Part shown: one piece after another, positions 54,623 to 63,135 of the stretch
Layout of the letters: every line of letters begins with the position of its first letter
Position numbering within the stretch: the stretch's first letter is position 1
Source of the DNA: Tabrizicola sp.
Lineage (GTDB): Bacteria > Pseudomonadota > Alphaproteobacteria > Rhodobacterales > Rhodobacteraceae
Assembly: GCF_030694085.1 (NCBI RefSeq)
Contig: NZ_JAUXZE010000039.1
Location: forward strand, 248,001 to 312,000
Direction of reading: 5' to 3'
Length of the DNA stretch: 64,000 bases
The notes under the pieces: model-generated
What the model saw: only the letters and a program-made list of their open reading frames with translations
The model's database searches: none
What the model was told of the DNA's origin: nothing
Translations under genes and position numbers: made by a program

Positions 54623-55345
54623 ATGACAAACGTCCTGACCCTGACAAATGTCTCGAAAAGCTTCGGCGCCCTCAAGGTGACCGACGAGGTTTCGTTTGCC
54701 GTGCCAAAGGGTCAGGCCCTCGGTATCATCGGACCGAACGGCGCCGGGAAATCCACCCTTTTCAACCTGATCACCGGGAACTTCCTGCCCGACACCGGGT
54801 CGATAACCCTGCTTGGACGCGACGTGACCCGCTCCCCTGCGATGGACCGCGTCCGCATGGGCGTCGGCCGCAGCTTCCAGATTCCGCAGCCGTTCGAGGG
54901 CCTGACGGTCTTCGAAAACCTTCTTACCGCCGCCGCCTATGGCCAGGGCAAGCGCGAGGTCGAGGTGCAGGACACCTGTGTCTCGATCCTGGGGGACACC
55001 GAGCTTCTGTCCAAGGCCAACACGCTGGCAGGCTCGCTTTCGCTTCTTGATCGCAAGCGGCTCGAGCTGGCGCGGGCGATGGCCACCGGGCCGAAGCTGC
55101 TGCTCCTTGACGAAATCGCGGGCGGACTGACCGAGGGCGAATGTCTGGCGCTGGTCGCCACGATCAAGGCACTGCACGCCCAGGGCATCACGATCATCTG
55201 GATCGAGCATGTCCTGCACGCGCTGACCTCGGTCGTGGAGCGCCTCCTCGTCCTCGACTTCGGCCGTATCATCGGCGTCGGCGACCCCGATGCGATCATG
55301 GCCTCGAAGGAAGTGCGCGAGATCTACCTCGGGATGGAAGTCTGA
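54623..55345 (+). CDS. LivG-family ABC transporter ATPase
   Basis: The product is 240 residues: Walker A GPNGAGKST, the LivG-specific GVGRSFQIPQPFEGLTVFENL segment, signature LAGSLSLLDRKRLELARA and Walker B LLLLDEIAGGL. The signature has SLS in place of the usual LSGG order, as happens in LivG. It works with the next ATPase and the two permeases. Its stop overlaps the next start (TGATG). Confidence 0.93.
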   Translation: MTNVLTLTNVSKSFGALKVTDEVSFAVPKGQALGIIGPNGAGKSTLFNLITGNFLPDTGSITLLGRDVTRSPAMDRVRMGVGRSFQIPQPFEGLTVFENLLTAAAYGQGKREVEVQDTCVSILGDTELLSKANTLAGSLSLLDRKRLELARAMATGPKLLLLDEIAGGLTEGECLALVATIKALHAQGITIIWIEHVLHALTSVVERLLVLDFGRIIGVGDPDAIMASKEVREIYLGMEV

Positions 55346-56052
55346 TGGCGCTTCTAGAAACCCACGGCCTCATCGCGCAGTACGGACAGTTCAAGGCCCT
55401 CTTCGGCATCGACCTGCATGTCGACCCGGGCGAATGTGTGGCGATCATCGGCGCGAACGGGGCGGGCAAGACCACCCTGATGCGCTCGATCACCGGGGTC
55501 ATCAGGAACGTCCCCGACCAGATCCACCACAACGGCCAACCGATTGGTGCGCTGTCCCCCGACCAGATCCTGCGGCGCGGGATCGCGATGGTCCCTGAAG
55601 GCCGCAAGCTCTTTCCCTCACTCACGGTCGAGGAGAACCTTCTGATCGGCGGTCAGGTCCGCCGCGGCTCGGGCCGCTGGTCGCTGGAGGAAATCTATTC
55701 GCTCTTTCCCATCCTGAAGGACCGTCGCCGCTCCCCTGGCACCGCTCTGTCCGGGGGCCAGCAGCAGATGGTCGCCATCGGCCGCGCCCTCATGTCGAAC
55801 CCCGAGCTTCTCCTCTGCGACGAGATCAGCCTCGGCCTTGCGCCTGTGGTCATCCGCGACATCTACGCCGCGCTCCCCGCGATCCGCGCGACCGGCGCAG
55901 CCGTCATCATTGTCGAACAGGACATTACCCGGGCCCTTGCTGTCGCCGACCGGGTCTATTGCCTGATGGAAGGCCGCGTAACACTGACCGCTCGCGCGAA
56001 GGAAGTTAGCCGCGAAGCGATCCACGCCGCCTATTTCGGGGAACCCGCATGA
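55345..56052 (+). CDS. LivF-family ABC transporter ATPase
   Basis: The product is 235 residues: Walker A GANGAGKTT, LSGGQQQMVAIGRALMSNP and Walker B LLLCDEISLGLAP. LivF-type length and start (ALLETHGLIAQYG). The following 166 bases carry the hairpin repeat copy B before the permease gene. Confidence 0.93.
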   Translation: MALLETHGLIAQYGQFKALFGIDLHVDPGECVAIIGANGAGKTTLMRSITGVIRNVPDQIHHNGQPIGALSPDQILRRGIAMVPEGRKLFPSLTVEENLLIGGQVRRGSGRWSLEEIYSLFPILKDRRRSPGTALSGGQQQMVAIGRALMSNPELLLCDEISLGLAPVVIRDIYAALPAIRATGAAVIIVEQDITRALAVADRVYCLMEGRVTLTARAKEVSREAIHAAYFGEPA

Positions 56053-56120
56053 CCCTGCCGCTGCCCCTTCATCTGTCCGCGACCATCCTCAAGCAGGTGG
56101 GCGGACGACGCACCCCAAAC

Positions 56121-56205
56121 GGCCGAGCCCGTTGCGCGCCCGTCGCGCGCAGAGACGAGACACAAGAGTTGCGCGGCAGCGCTCCTTTCACGAACCGCCC
56201 CAATC
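56121..56205. repeat. intergenic hairpin repeat, copy B
   Basis: TGCGCGC (56133-56139) pairs with GCGCGCA (56145-56151) around CCGTC. The right flank GAGACGAGACACAAGAGTTG and the following GCGCGGCA, GCGCTC and CGAACCGCCC match copy A at 29160-29243, while the stem itself differs. The element lies inside the operon between livF-type and livH-type genes, so it is not simply a terminator. Confidence 0.6.
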
Positions 56206-56218
56206 CGCGAGGCGCGCA

Positions 56219-57082
56219 ATGATCTGGATTGACGTTCTCGTCCAGGGCATCCTCCTCGGCGGGCTTTATGCGCTCTTCGCCGCCGGGCTTAGCCTTGTCT
56301 TCGGGATCATGCGGCTGGTGAACCTTGCGCACGGCGACCTTATCGTCTTTGCGGCCTTCGCAATCCTGCTGATCACCGGGACCCTTGGCCTGAACCCCTT
56401 CCTCGCGGCCTTGCTTGCGGCCCCCCTGATGTTCGCCGCTGGCTGGACACTCCAGCGCTTCGTCCTGAACCGGGTCCTCGGGAAAGACATCCTGCCGCCC
56501 CTGCTGGTCACCTTTGGCCTTTCTGTCGCCTTGCAGAACGGAATGCTGGAAATTTTCAGCGCCGACAGCCAGAGACTGTCGGTTGGACGGCTGGAAAGCG
56601 CCTCGATCGATCTTGGGGTCGTCACCGTCGGCACCCTGCCGCTTCTGACGTTCGCCAGCGCCGTCGGGGTGATCTTCGTCCTGAACCGGATCTTCTACAC
56701 CACCGCCTTGGGCCGCGCCTTCCGGGCTGTCTCGGACGATCCCACGACCGCCAGCCTGATGGGCCTGAACCCGAAATCCATCTTCGCTATCGCCACCGGC
56801 CTGGCGATGGTCATCGTCACTCTCGCCGCGCTTTATCTTGGCATGCGATCGAACTTCGATCCCTCCATCGGCCCGGCCCGCCTGCTTTACGCGTTTCAGG
56901 CCGTGATCATCGGTGGGCTGGGCAGCCTCTGGGGCACTCTGGCGGGCGGAGCGATCATCGGTGTCGCCCAGACCTTCGGCGCGCAGATCAACCCGGAATG
57001 GCAGATCCTGGCGGGGCACATCGCCTTCCTGGTCGTCCTTTTGATCCGCCCGCGCGGCCTTTTCCCTCGGGCGGTGGACTGA
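56219..57082 (+). CDS. LivH-family ABC transporter permease
   Basis: The product is 287 residues, all membrane: MIWIDVLVQGILLGGLYALF, then GIMRLVNLAHGDLIVFAAF, the LivH signature. The open frame runs back to 56132, but that part is the hairpin repeat and codes for Arg-rich sequence, so the ATG at 56219 is used. It overlaps the LivM gene by one base. Confidence 0.92.
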   Translation: MIWIDVLVQGILLGGLYALFAAGLSLVFGIMRLVNLAHGDLIVFAAFAILLITGTLGLNPFLAALLAAPLMFAAGWTLQRFVLNRVLGKDILPPLLVTFGLSVALQNGMLEIFSADSQRLSVGRLESASIDLGVVTVGTLPLLTFASAVGVIFVLNRIFYTTALGRAFRAVSDDPTTASLMGLNPKSIFAIATGLAMVIVTLAALYLGMRSNFDPSIGPARLLYAFQAVIIGGLGSLWGTLAGGAIIGVAQTFGAQINPEWQILAGHIAFLVVLLIRPRGLFPRAVD

Positions 57083-58131
57083 TGACCCACAGCGTCACCA
57101 CCCGCACCCGCGCCAGCTCTATCGCCGGGATTGCCGCACTCGCGCTGATCGGCGTCGGCCTTATCCTCCCTGCCTTCGCCTCGCGCAGTCTGATCCAGGA
57201 CCTGTTCTTCATCCTGACGATGCTGACCCTGGCCCAGCTCTGGAACCTGATCGCAGGCTTCGGCGGCATGGTCAGCGTCGGGCAACAGGCCTTCGTCGGC
57301 ATCGGCGCCTACGCGATGTTCGCGGGCGTCATCCTGTGGGGCTGGGACCCTGTCCCCGCCATCCTGCTCGGAGGCCTCGCCGCCTTCCTCCTAGCCATCC
57401 CGATGGCCTTCTTCGCCTTTCGCCTGGCAGGGGCTTACTTCGCCATCGGCACCTGGGTCATAGCAGAGATCACGCGGCTTCTTGTCGCCCAGTGGAAGAC
57501 CCTTGGGGGCGGCACCGGCACCTCGCTCCCCCGCGAGGCAACCGCCGACATCATCGGCGTCGCAACCATCGCAGATGTCTTCGGCTTAAGGGATGCGGCC
57601 GCCCGGGACGTCCTCGCCTACTGGCTCGCCCTCGCGCTTGCGGTCGGCACTATGGCCGCGATCTATGCGCTCCTGCGCTCGCGCACCGGCCTCGCCCTTG
57701 CCGCCGTGCGCGACAACGACAATGCTGCGCAGTCGGTCGGCGTTGACGCCCGCCGCGTGAAGTGGACCGTCTTTCTGTCAGCCGCCACCATGACCGGCTT
57801 TGTTGGCGCCCTCATCTACGTCCAGACCGCCCGCATCAGTCCTGACGCCGCCTTCAGCGTGACAAACTGGACGGCCTACGTGATCTTCATTGCCGTCATC
57901 GGCGGCATCGGGCGTTTGGAAGGCCCGATCCTCGGTGTCCTCGTCTTCTGGGGCCTGCAGACCGTCTTCGCCGACTATGGCAGCTGGTATCTCCTGGCCC
58001 TCGGCCTTCTGGCCATCGCCACCATGCTCTTCGCCCCGCGCGGTCTTTGGGGCCTGATCCACGACCGTACGGGCATCGCCCTGTTCCCAGTGCAACGACG
58101 TCTCGTGACCACCGAACCCAATAAAACCTGA
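57082..58131 (+). CDS. LivM-family ABC transporter permease
   Basis: The product is 349 residues with about nine membrane segments. GFGGMVSVGQQAFVGIGAYA and LRSRTGLALAAVRDNDNAAQ are LivM signatures. With LivH it makes the pore of the putative aromatic importer. The C-terminal 20 residues are hydrophilic. Confidence 0.93.
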   Translation: MTHSVTTRTRASSIAGIAALALIGVGLILPAFASRSLIQDLFFILTMLTLAQLWNLIAGFGGMVSVGQQAFVGIGAYAMFAGVILWGWDPVPAILLGGLAAFLLAIPMAFFAFRLAGAYFAIGTWVIAEITRLLVAQWKTLGGGTGTSLPREATADIIGVATIADVFGLRDAAARDVLAYWLALALAVGTMAAIYALLRSRTGLALAAVRDNDNAAQSVGVDARRVKWTVFLSAATMTGFVGALIYVQTARISPDAAFSVTNWTAYVIFIAVIGGIGRLEGPILGVLVFWGLQTVFADYGSWYLLALGLLAIATMLFAPRGLWGLIHDRTGIALFPVQRRLVTTEPNKT

Positions 58132-58143
58132 AGGGAGGACCAC

Positions 58144-58680
58144 ATGACCGACAAAACCGATCTCACCCGCCGCGACACCTTTGCCGCCGCCGCATTGGCC
58201 GTGGGCGGCATCGCGACCGCCGCCAGCGCACAAACCGCCACCGACGATGAGCGCAAGGCCGTCGCCGAAAGCTACCTGAAGTCGCTGGACGCCGGCGGAG
58301 TGTCCCCCACCACCGGGCTTGGCCTTTTCGATCACTTCTCCGACGACGCCGAGGTCTTCTTCCCGAAATGGGGCATCGCCAAGGGCAAGGAGGAGGTCAT
58401 CAAGATGTTCTCCGACGTGGGCGGCACGTTGAAGTCGATCAAGCATCACTACGAAGGCTTCACCTGGTACATGAACGGCACCGACAGCTTTGCGGTGGAA
58501 GGGACGTCGGAGGGTGAACACCGTGACGGCCCATGGCTGGCAGACAATCCGAAATGGGGTGCCGGGCGCTGGTGCGACTGCTTCACCGTCAAGGACGGCA
58601 AGATCACCCGCCTCTTCATCTACCTCGACCCCGATTATGCCGGGAAGGACACCGCGCGCTACGGTTGGATCACGGCCTGA
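58144..58680 (+). CDS. exported NTF2/SnoaL-like protein
   Basis: The product is 178 residues. A Tat signal with LTRRDTFAAAALA (about 7-19) ends at ASAQT near 33. The rest fits the NTF2/SnoaL-like fold: YLKSLDAGG, LGLFDHFSDDAEVFFPKWG, then a beta sheet ending YLDPDYAGKD. Related proteins act as isomerases, hydrolases or auxiliary proteins. GGGAGGAC is just before the ATG. An exported member in an aromatic operon is unusual; a periplasmic step on the substrate is possible. Confidence 0.82.
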   Translation: MTDKTDLTRRDTFAAAALAVGGIATAASAQTATDDERKAVAESYLKSLDAGGVSPTTGLGLFDHFSDDAEVFFPKWGIAKGKEEVIKMFSDVGGTLKSIKHHYEGFTWYMNGTDSFAVEGTSEGEHRDGPWLADNPKWGAGRWCDCFTVKDGKITRLFIYLDPDYAGKDTARYGWITA

Positions 58681-58732
58681 CAATACAGGGCCGGGGCTCG
58701 GACAGCCGGCCCGACCACAAGGGAGGACACCC

Positions 58733-60487
58733 ATGACTGCCGACATCACCACCGACGTGCTCATCATCGGCACCGGGCCTGCCGGGTCCGCAACCGCCGC
58801 GCTTCTGGCCTCGTACGGCGTCGAGACGCTGGTCGTGAACCGCTACCGCTGGCTTGCCAACACCCCCCGCGCCCATATCACCAACCAGCGCACGATGGAG
58901 GTCCTCCGCGACCTTGGCCCCGAGGTCGAGGCCGAGGCGATGCTCCACGCTGCCCCGCAGGAACTGATGGGCAACAACGTCTTCTGCGTATCGCTCGCCG
59001 GTGAGGAACTGGGCCGGATGCAATCCTGGGGCACCAGTCCCGAGTCGAAAGCCCGCCACCTCCGCGCCTCCCCTTGCGAGATGAACGACCTGCCCCAGAC
59101 CTTCATGGAGCCGATCCTCTTCAAGACCGCCTGCTCGCGCGGTGCGCAGCCCCGCATGTCTACCGAATACCTGACCCATGTACAGGACGCCGACGGCGTT
59201 ACCACTACCTGCCGGGACCGGCTGACGGGCAAGAACCTCACGATCCGCTCAAAATACCTTGTGGGGGCTGACGGCGGGAACTCACTTGTAGCCGAACACG
59301 CAGGGCTGCCGTTCGAAGGCAAGATGGGCGTGGGCGGGTCGATGAACATCCTGTTCCGTGCCGACCTGTCGCGCCACGTCGCGCACCGGCCAAGCGTCCT
59401 TTACTGGGTCATGCAGCCCGGAGCAGACGTCGGCGGCATCGGAATGGGCCTCGTCCGCATGGTCCGCCCCTGGAACGAATGGCTGATCGTCTGGGGCTAC
59501 GACATCACCCAGCCCGCCCCCGTGGTGGACGAGGCGCTGGCGACACAGGTCGCGCGGCAACTGGTCGGCGTGCCGGACCTCAAGATCGACCTGATCAGCG
59601 CGAATACCTGGACGGTGAACAACTGCTTTGCCACCCACATGCAGAAGGACCGCGTCTTCATCATGGGCGACGCCGCGCACCGGCACCCGCCCTCGAACGG
59701 CCTTGGGTCCAACACCTCGATCCAGGACGCCTTCAACCTGGCCTGGAAACTTGCCGCCGTGGTGAAGGGTCAGGCCACGCCCAGGCTTCTTGACAGCTAC
59801 TCCACCGAACGCGCGCCCATCGCGCGCCAGATCGTCACCCGCGCCAACCAGTCCATCGCCGAGTTCGGCCCGATCTTCGAGGCGCTGGGCATGGACGGCG
59901 GCGTGGATCACGACCGGATCGAAGCCAGCATGGCGGCCCGCTGCGACGCCACGCCCGCAGGCGAAGCCCAGCGCGAGGCGCTGCGGAAGGCCATCGACTT
60001 CAAGGTTTACGAATTCGACTGCCACGGGGTCGAGATGAACCAGCGCTACACTTCGGGCGCCGTGGTCAGCGACGGCACCCGCGCGCCCGTGGGTGACAAC
60101 ATGGAGCTCTACTATCACCCCACCACCACCCCCGGCGCGCGCCTGCCCCACGCCTGGGTCTATGACCGCCAAGGAGGCAAGCACTCGACGCTGGACCTTT
60201 GCGGCAAGGGCAAGTTCACCCTGATCACCGGCATCGGCGGCGAGGCTTGGGTCCAGGCCGCTGAAGCCGCCGCCAAGTCACTGAAGCTCCCGATCCGTTC
60301 GGTCACCATTGGTCCGCGTGCCGACTACGAAGACCACGTCGGCGACTGGCACAAGGTCCGCGACATCAAGGACGGCGGCTGCCTCCTGATCCGCCCCGAC
60401 CAGCACGTCGCCTGGCGCAGCCAGACCGCCTCTGCCACAGCCGAGGCCGACCTCACCCGCACCCTCCGCGCAATCCTGGGGCACTGA
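58733..60487 (+). CDS. FAD-dependent aromatic hydroxylase, TfdB/phenol monooxygenase-like
   Basis: The product is 584 residues. VLIIGTGPAGSATAALLASYG (about 9-29) is the FAD Rossmann motif, GADGGNS lies about 181-187, and FIMGDAAHRHPPSNGLGSN (about 307-325) binds FAD. The TfdB-type ANTPRAHITNQRTMEVLRDLG segment follows the first motif. TfdB-like enzymes hydroxylate phenols ortho to the hydroxyl with NADPH; here the product would be a catechol or hydroxyquinol for the next gene. The start ATG has GGGAGG nine bases upstream. Confidence 0.92.
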   Translation: MTADITTDVLIIGTGPAGSATAALLASYGVETLVVNRYRWLANTPRAHITNQRTMEVLRDLGPEVEAEAMLHAAPQELMGNNVFCVSLAGEELGRMQSWGTSPESKARHLRASPCEMNDLPQTFMEPILFKTACSRGAQPRMSTEYLTHVQDADGVTTTCRDRLTGKNLTIRSKYLVGADGGNSLVAEHAGLPFEGKMGVGGSMNILFRADLSRHVAHRPSVLYWVMQPGADVGGIGMGLVRMVRPWNEWLIVWGYDITQPAPVVDEALATQVARQLVGVPDLKIDLISANTWTVNNCFATHMQKDRVFIMGDAAHRHPPSNGLGSNTSIQDAFNLAWKLAAVVKGQATPRLLDSYSTERAPIARQIVTRANQSIAEFGPIFEALGMDGGVDHDRIEASMAARCDATPAGEAQREALRKAIDFKVYEFDCHGVEMNQRYTSGAVVSDGTRAPVGDNMELYYHPTTTPGARLPHAWVYDRQGGKHSTLDLCGKGKFTLITGIGGEAWVQAAEAAAKSLKLPIRSVTIGPRADYEDHVGDWHKVRDIKDGGCLLIRPDQHVAWRSQTASATAEADLTRTLRAILGH

Positions 60488-60488
60488 C

Positions 60489-61361
60489 ATGACCGAACAA
60501 GGGTTCTTTACCGAAGCCACCTCCGCCGAGGTCGTCATCTCCCGCAACGCCAAGGCGTCGAACGCCCGGCTTGCCGAAGTCATGGCAATCCTCACCCGCC
60601 ACCTCCACGCCGCCGTGAAGGAAATCGAGCCGACCGAAGCAGAATGGTTCCAGGCGATCCAGTTCCTTACCGCGACGGGCCAAATGTGCACCGACTGGCG
60701 GCAGGAGTTCATCCTGCTGTCCGATGTTCTGGGCGTGTCGATGCTGGTCGACGCGATCAACAACCGCAAGCCGTCGGGCGCGTCGGAATCCACCGTCCTC
60801 GGCCCGTTCCACGTCGCCGACGCGCCAGAACTGCCAATGGGCGCCGACATCTGCCTTGACCAGAAGGGCGAGCCGATGCTCGTGCGCGGCACGATCCGAT
60901 CCACCGACGGCACACCCTTGGCAAATGCCAAGATCGACGTCTGGCAGGCCAATGACGAAGGCTTCTACGACGTCCAGCAAAAGGGCATCCAGCCCGATTT
61001 CAACCTGCGCGGCGTGTTTCGCACCGGGGCGGACGGCAGCTACTGGTTCAAGGGCGTGAAGCCGAAATATTACCCGATCCCCGATGATGGTCCGGTGGGC
61101 CAGCTCTTGAAGACCCTGGGGCGGCATCCCTACCGCCCCGCACACCTGCACTATATCATCGAGGCCCCGGATCACGCCCGCCTCGTCACGCATATCTTCG
61201 ACCCCGACGATCCCTACATCACCTCCGACGCTGTCTTCGGCGTAAAGGAAAGCCTGCTCGCGAAATTCGACCGCATCACCGACCCCGCCCAGATCGCCAA
61301 GGCAGGGTTCGACAAACCCTTCTTCCTCGTGGACCACGACTTCATCCTGGCCCCCTCATGA
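60489..61361 (+). CDS. hydroxyquinol 1,2-dioxygenase
   Basis: The product is 290 residues of the intradiol family with all ligands in place: Tyr160, Tyr195, His219 and His221 in YRPAHLHY. The N-terminal domain EWFQAIQFLTATGQMCTDWR and STVLGPFHVADAP are typical of hydroxyquinol 1,2-dioxygenases. It yields 3-hydroxy-cis,cis-muconate, which tautomerises to maleylacetate, the substrate for the reductase at 52199. It lies one base after the hydroxylase stop and overlaps the BKACE gene by 4 bases. Confidence 0.93.
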   Translation: MTEQGFFTEATSAEVVISRNAKASNARLAEVMAILTRHLHAAVKEIEPTEAEWFQAIQFLTATGQMCTDWRQEFILLSDVLGVSMLVDAINNRKPSGASESTVLGPFHVADAPELPMGADICLDQKGEPMLVRGTIRSTDGTPLANAKIDVWQANDEGFYDVQQKGIQPDFNLRGVFRTGADGSYWFKGVKPKYYPIPDDGPVGQLLKTLGRHPYRPAHLHYIIEAPDHARLVTHIFDPDDPYITSDAVFGVKESLLAKFDRITDPAQIAKAGFDKPFFLVDHDFILAPS

Positions 61362-62188
61362 AACCCTGCATCATCTGCGTCGCCATCACCGGCTCGCTGC
61401 CAAGGAAGGCCGACAACCCGGCCGTGCCGATCTCGGTTCCTGAACAGGTCGAATCCACCCATGAGGCTTTTGAAGCCGGCGCGACCATCGTGCATGCCCA
61501 TGTGCGCAACGACGACGAAACGCCCTCATCCGACCCCGAGAAGTTCGCCCGCCTGAAAGAGGGGATCGAGAAGCACTGCCCGGGCATGATCATCCAGTTC
61601 TCGACCGGTGGGCGCTCCGGCGCGGGAAAGGCCCGTGGGGCAATGCTTGGCTTGCGGCCAGACATGGCCTCGCTCTCTGTCGGCTCGAACAACTTTCCTA
61701 CCCGGGTCTATGAAAACCCGCCCGACCTTGTGGACTGGCTGGCCTCGGAAATGCTGGCTTTCGACATCAAGCCCGAGATTGAGTGCTTCGACCTGTCCCA
61801 CATCCACCAGGCTGCGGCGATGCAGTCGGACGGCAGGCTTAAGGCCCCGGCCTATGTGCAGTTCGTCATGGGCGTGAAGAACGCGATGCCCGCGGACCGC
61901 GACGTGTTCGACTACTACATCCGAACCGTCAAACGCCTGCTTCCGGGATCGGAATGGTGTGCAGCCGGGATTGGCCCACACCAGATCACGCTGAACGAAT
62001 GGTCCGTCGCAGCCGGAGGCCATGCCCGCACAGGTCTTGAGGACAATGTTCGGCTAGACCGGACGGCACTCGCCCCGTCAAATGCGGCCCTTGTGCATCG
62101 GGTGGTCGAGATTTGCCAACGCCATGACCGCCCGGTAGCTACACCAGCGCAGGCCCGCAGTCTGCTCAAGCTGGCGCAGTCAATCTAG
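61358..62188 (+). CDS. beta-keto acid cleavage enzyme (BKACE, DUF849)
   Basis: The product is 276 residues, a TIM barrel of the BKACE family: IICVAITGSLPRK, ATIVHAHVRNDDETPSSDP with two metal-binding His and IIQFSTGGRSG. BKACEs exchange the acyl part of a beta-keto acid with acetyl-CoA to give acetoacetate and a CoA ester. In this operon 3-oxoadipate is the expected beta-keto acid, which would give acetoacetate and succinyl-CoA. Its presence beside a maleylacetate reductase suggests an alternative to the PcaIJ/PcaF steps. Confidence 0.9.
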   Translation: MKPCIICVAITGSLPRKADNPAVPISVPEQVESTHEAFEAGATIVHAHVRNDDETPSSDPEKFARLKEGIEKHCPGMIIQFSTGGRSGAGKARGAMLGLRPDMASLSVGSNNFPTRVYENPPDLVDWLASEMLAFDIKPEIECFDLSHIHQAAAMQSDGRLKAPAYVQFVMGVKNAMPADRDVFDYYIRTVKRLLPGSEWCAAGIGPHQITLNEWSVAAGGHARTGLEDNVRLDRTALAPSNAALVHRVVEICQRHDRPVATPAQARSLLKLAQSI

Positions 62189-62249
62189 CCACGCGCGACG
62201 ACCCGTCTTCCAGTTGCGCCGGGCCTCCTCGGACGCCCGCACGCACAGA

Positions 62250-62960
62250 CTATCTGCGGAAGATCGCCACCAGATCGCTGGCCCCGTCGGCGGGCCCGTT
62301 CAATTCAAGGTGGGTCTGGATGTGGCGCAGATGCTCGACCATCAACTGCGCCGCAAGGTCGCTGTCGCGCGTGCGGAACGCGGTGCAGATATCTTCGTGG
62401 TCTTCGTCCCGGCAGTTCGACACCCCAGGGCTGCCGAATATCCCGATGATCAGCGAGGTGCGCGTCACCAGTTCCTTTACCATGCGCAAGGCCACTGTGT
62501 TGTCGGCTATCTCGGCCAGCAGGACATGGAACTGGCCAGACAGCCGGATGGCATCGCGGCGACGGTTGGCTACATGTGCCTCGTGCTCCAGCCGAAGATG
62601 CTGCTCCAGCATCGACAGGTTGTCGGCGGTTGCCCTCTCGACAGCCAGGCGGGCAACGTTCGGCTCGATCATCAGTCGGGCCTCGAAGACCTCGCGCGCC
62701 TGTTCAGCCGTGGGCGAGGCGACAAAGGCCCCGCGGTTCGGCAGAAGGTCGACAACCTCGCGACTGGCCAGCAGAAGCAGGCTTTGCCGGATTCGCATCC
62801 GGCCGACGTTGAACGCCTCACACAAGGCGGCTTCGGATAGCTTGGTCCCGGGCGGCAGACGCTGGTCGATGATCGCCTCGAAGATTCGCTCGACGATCTC
62901 CTCCTCGTCCAGTTCGTCGACGCGCGTGACCTGTTCGGCTGTGTTGCCGAGGGTGTCCAT
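62250..62960 (-). CDS. GntR/FadR-family regulator
   Basis: The product is 236 residues. A winged helix (about 25-90, with LPPGTKLSEAALCEAFNVGR-type sequence) precedes an FCD domain. It is convergent with the BKACE gene and divergent from the last gene of the window, whose promoter region holds a candidate operator. It probably controls the adjacent binding-protein gene, the aromatic operon or both. Confidence 0.92.
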   Translation of the reverse strand: MDTLGNTAEQVTRVDELDEEEIVERIFEAIIDQRLPPGTKLSEAALCEAFNVGRMRIRQSLLLLASREVVDLLPNRGAFVASPTAEQAREVFEARLMIEPNVARLAVERATADNLSMLEQHLRLEHEAHVANRRRDAIRLSGQFHVLLAEIADNTVALRMVKELVTRTSLIIGIFGSPGVSNCRDEDHEDICTAFRTRDSDLAAQLMVEHLRHIQTHLELNGPADGASDLVAIFRR

Positions 62961-63054
62961 CGATATGTCCGTTCCAAAACTGTTCGGAATATACGCTACG
63001 GGGGACGCGCCCGCCCATCAAGAGGCAGATCGTGTACCATGCGGAACATTTTTG

Positions 63055-63082
63055 TTGACAATCTTGTCAGCAGATCTGTCAA
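63055..63082. promoter_or_regulatory. candidate promoter/operator with repeated TGACA/TGTCA half-sites
   Basis: TGACAATCTTGTCA at 63056-63069 is a perfect 6-2-6 palindrome, and a further TGTCAA is at 63077-63082. A perfect -35 TTGACA (63055-63060) overlaps the palindrome, so bound GntR protein would block it. The -10 at the right distance, GTCAAT, is poor. Confidence 0.45.
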
Positions 63083-63135
63083 TCAAGCTGTCGCGGACTC
63101 GAATTCCGCCGACCCAATGAACAGGGAGCATCAGA

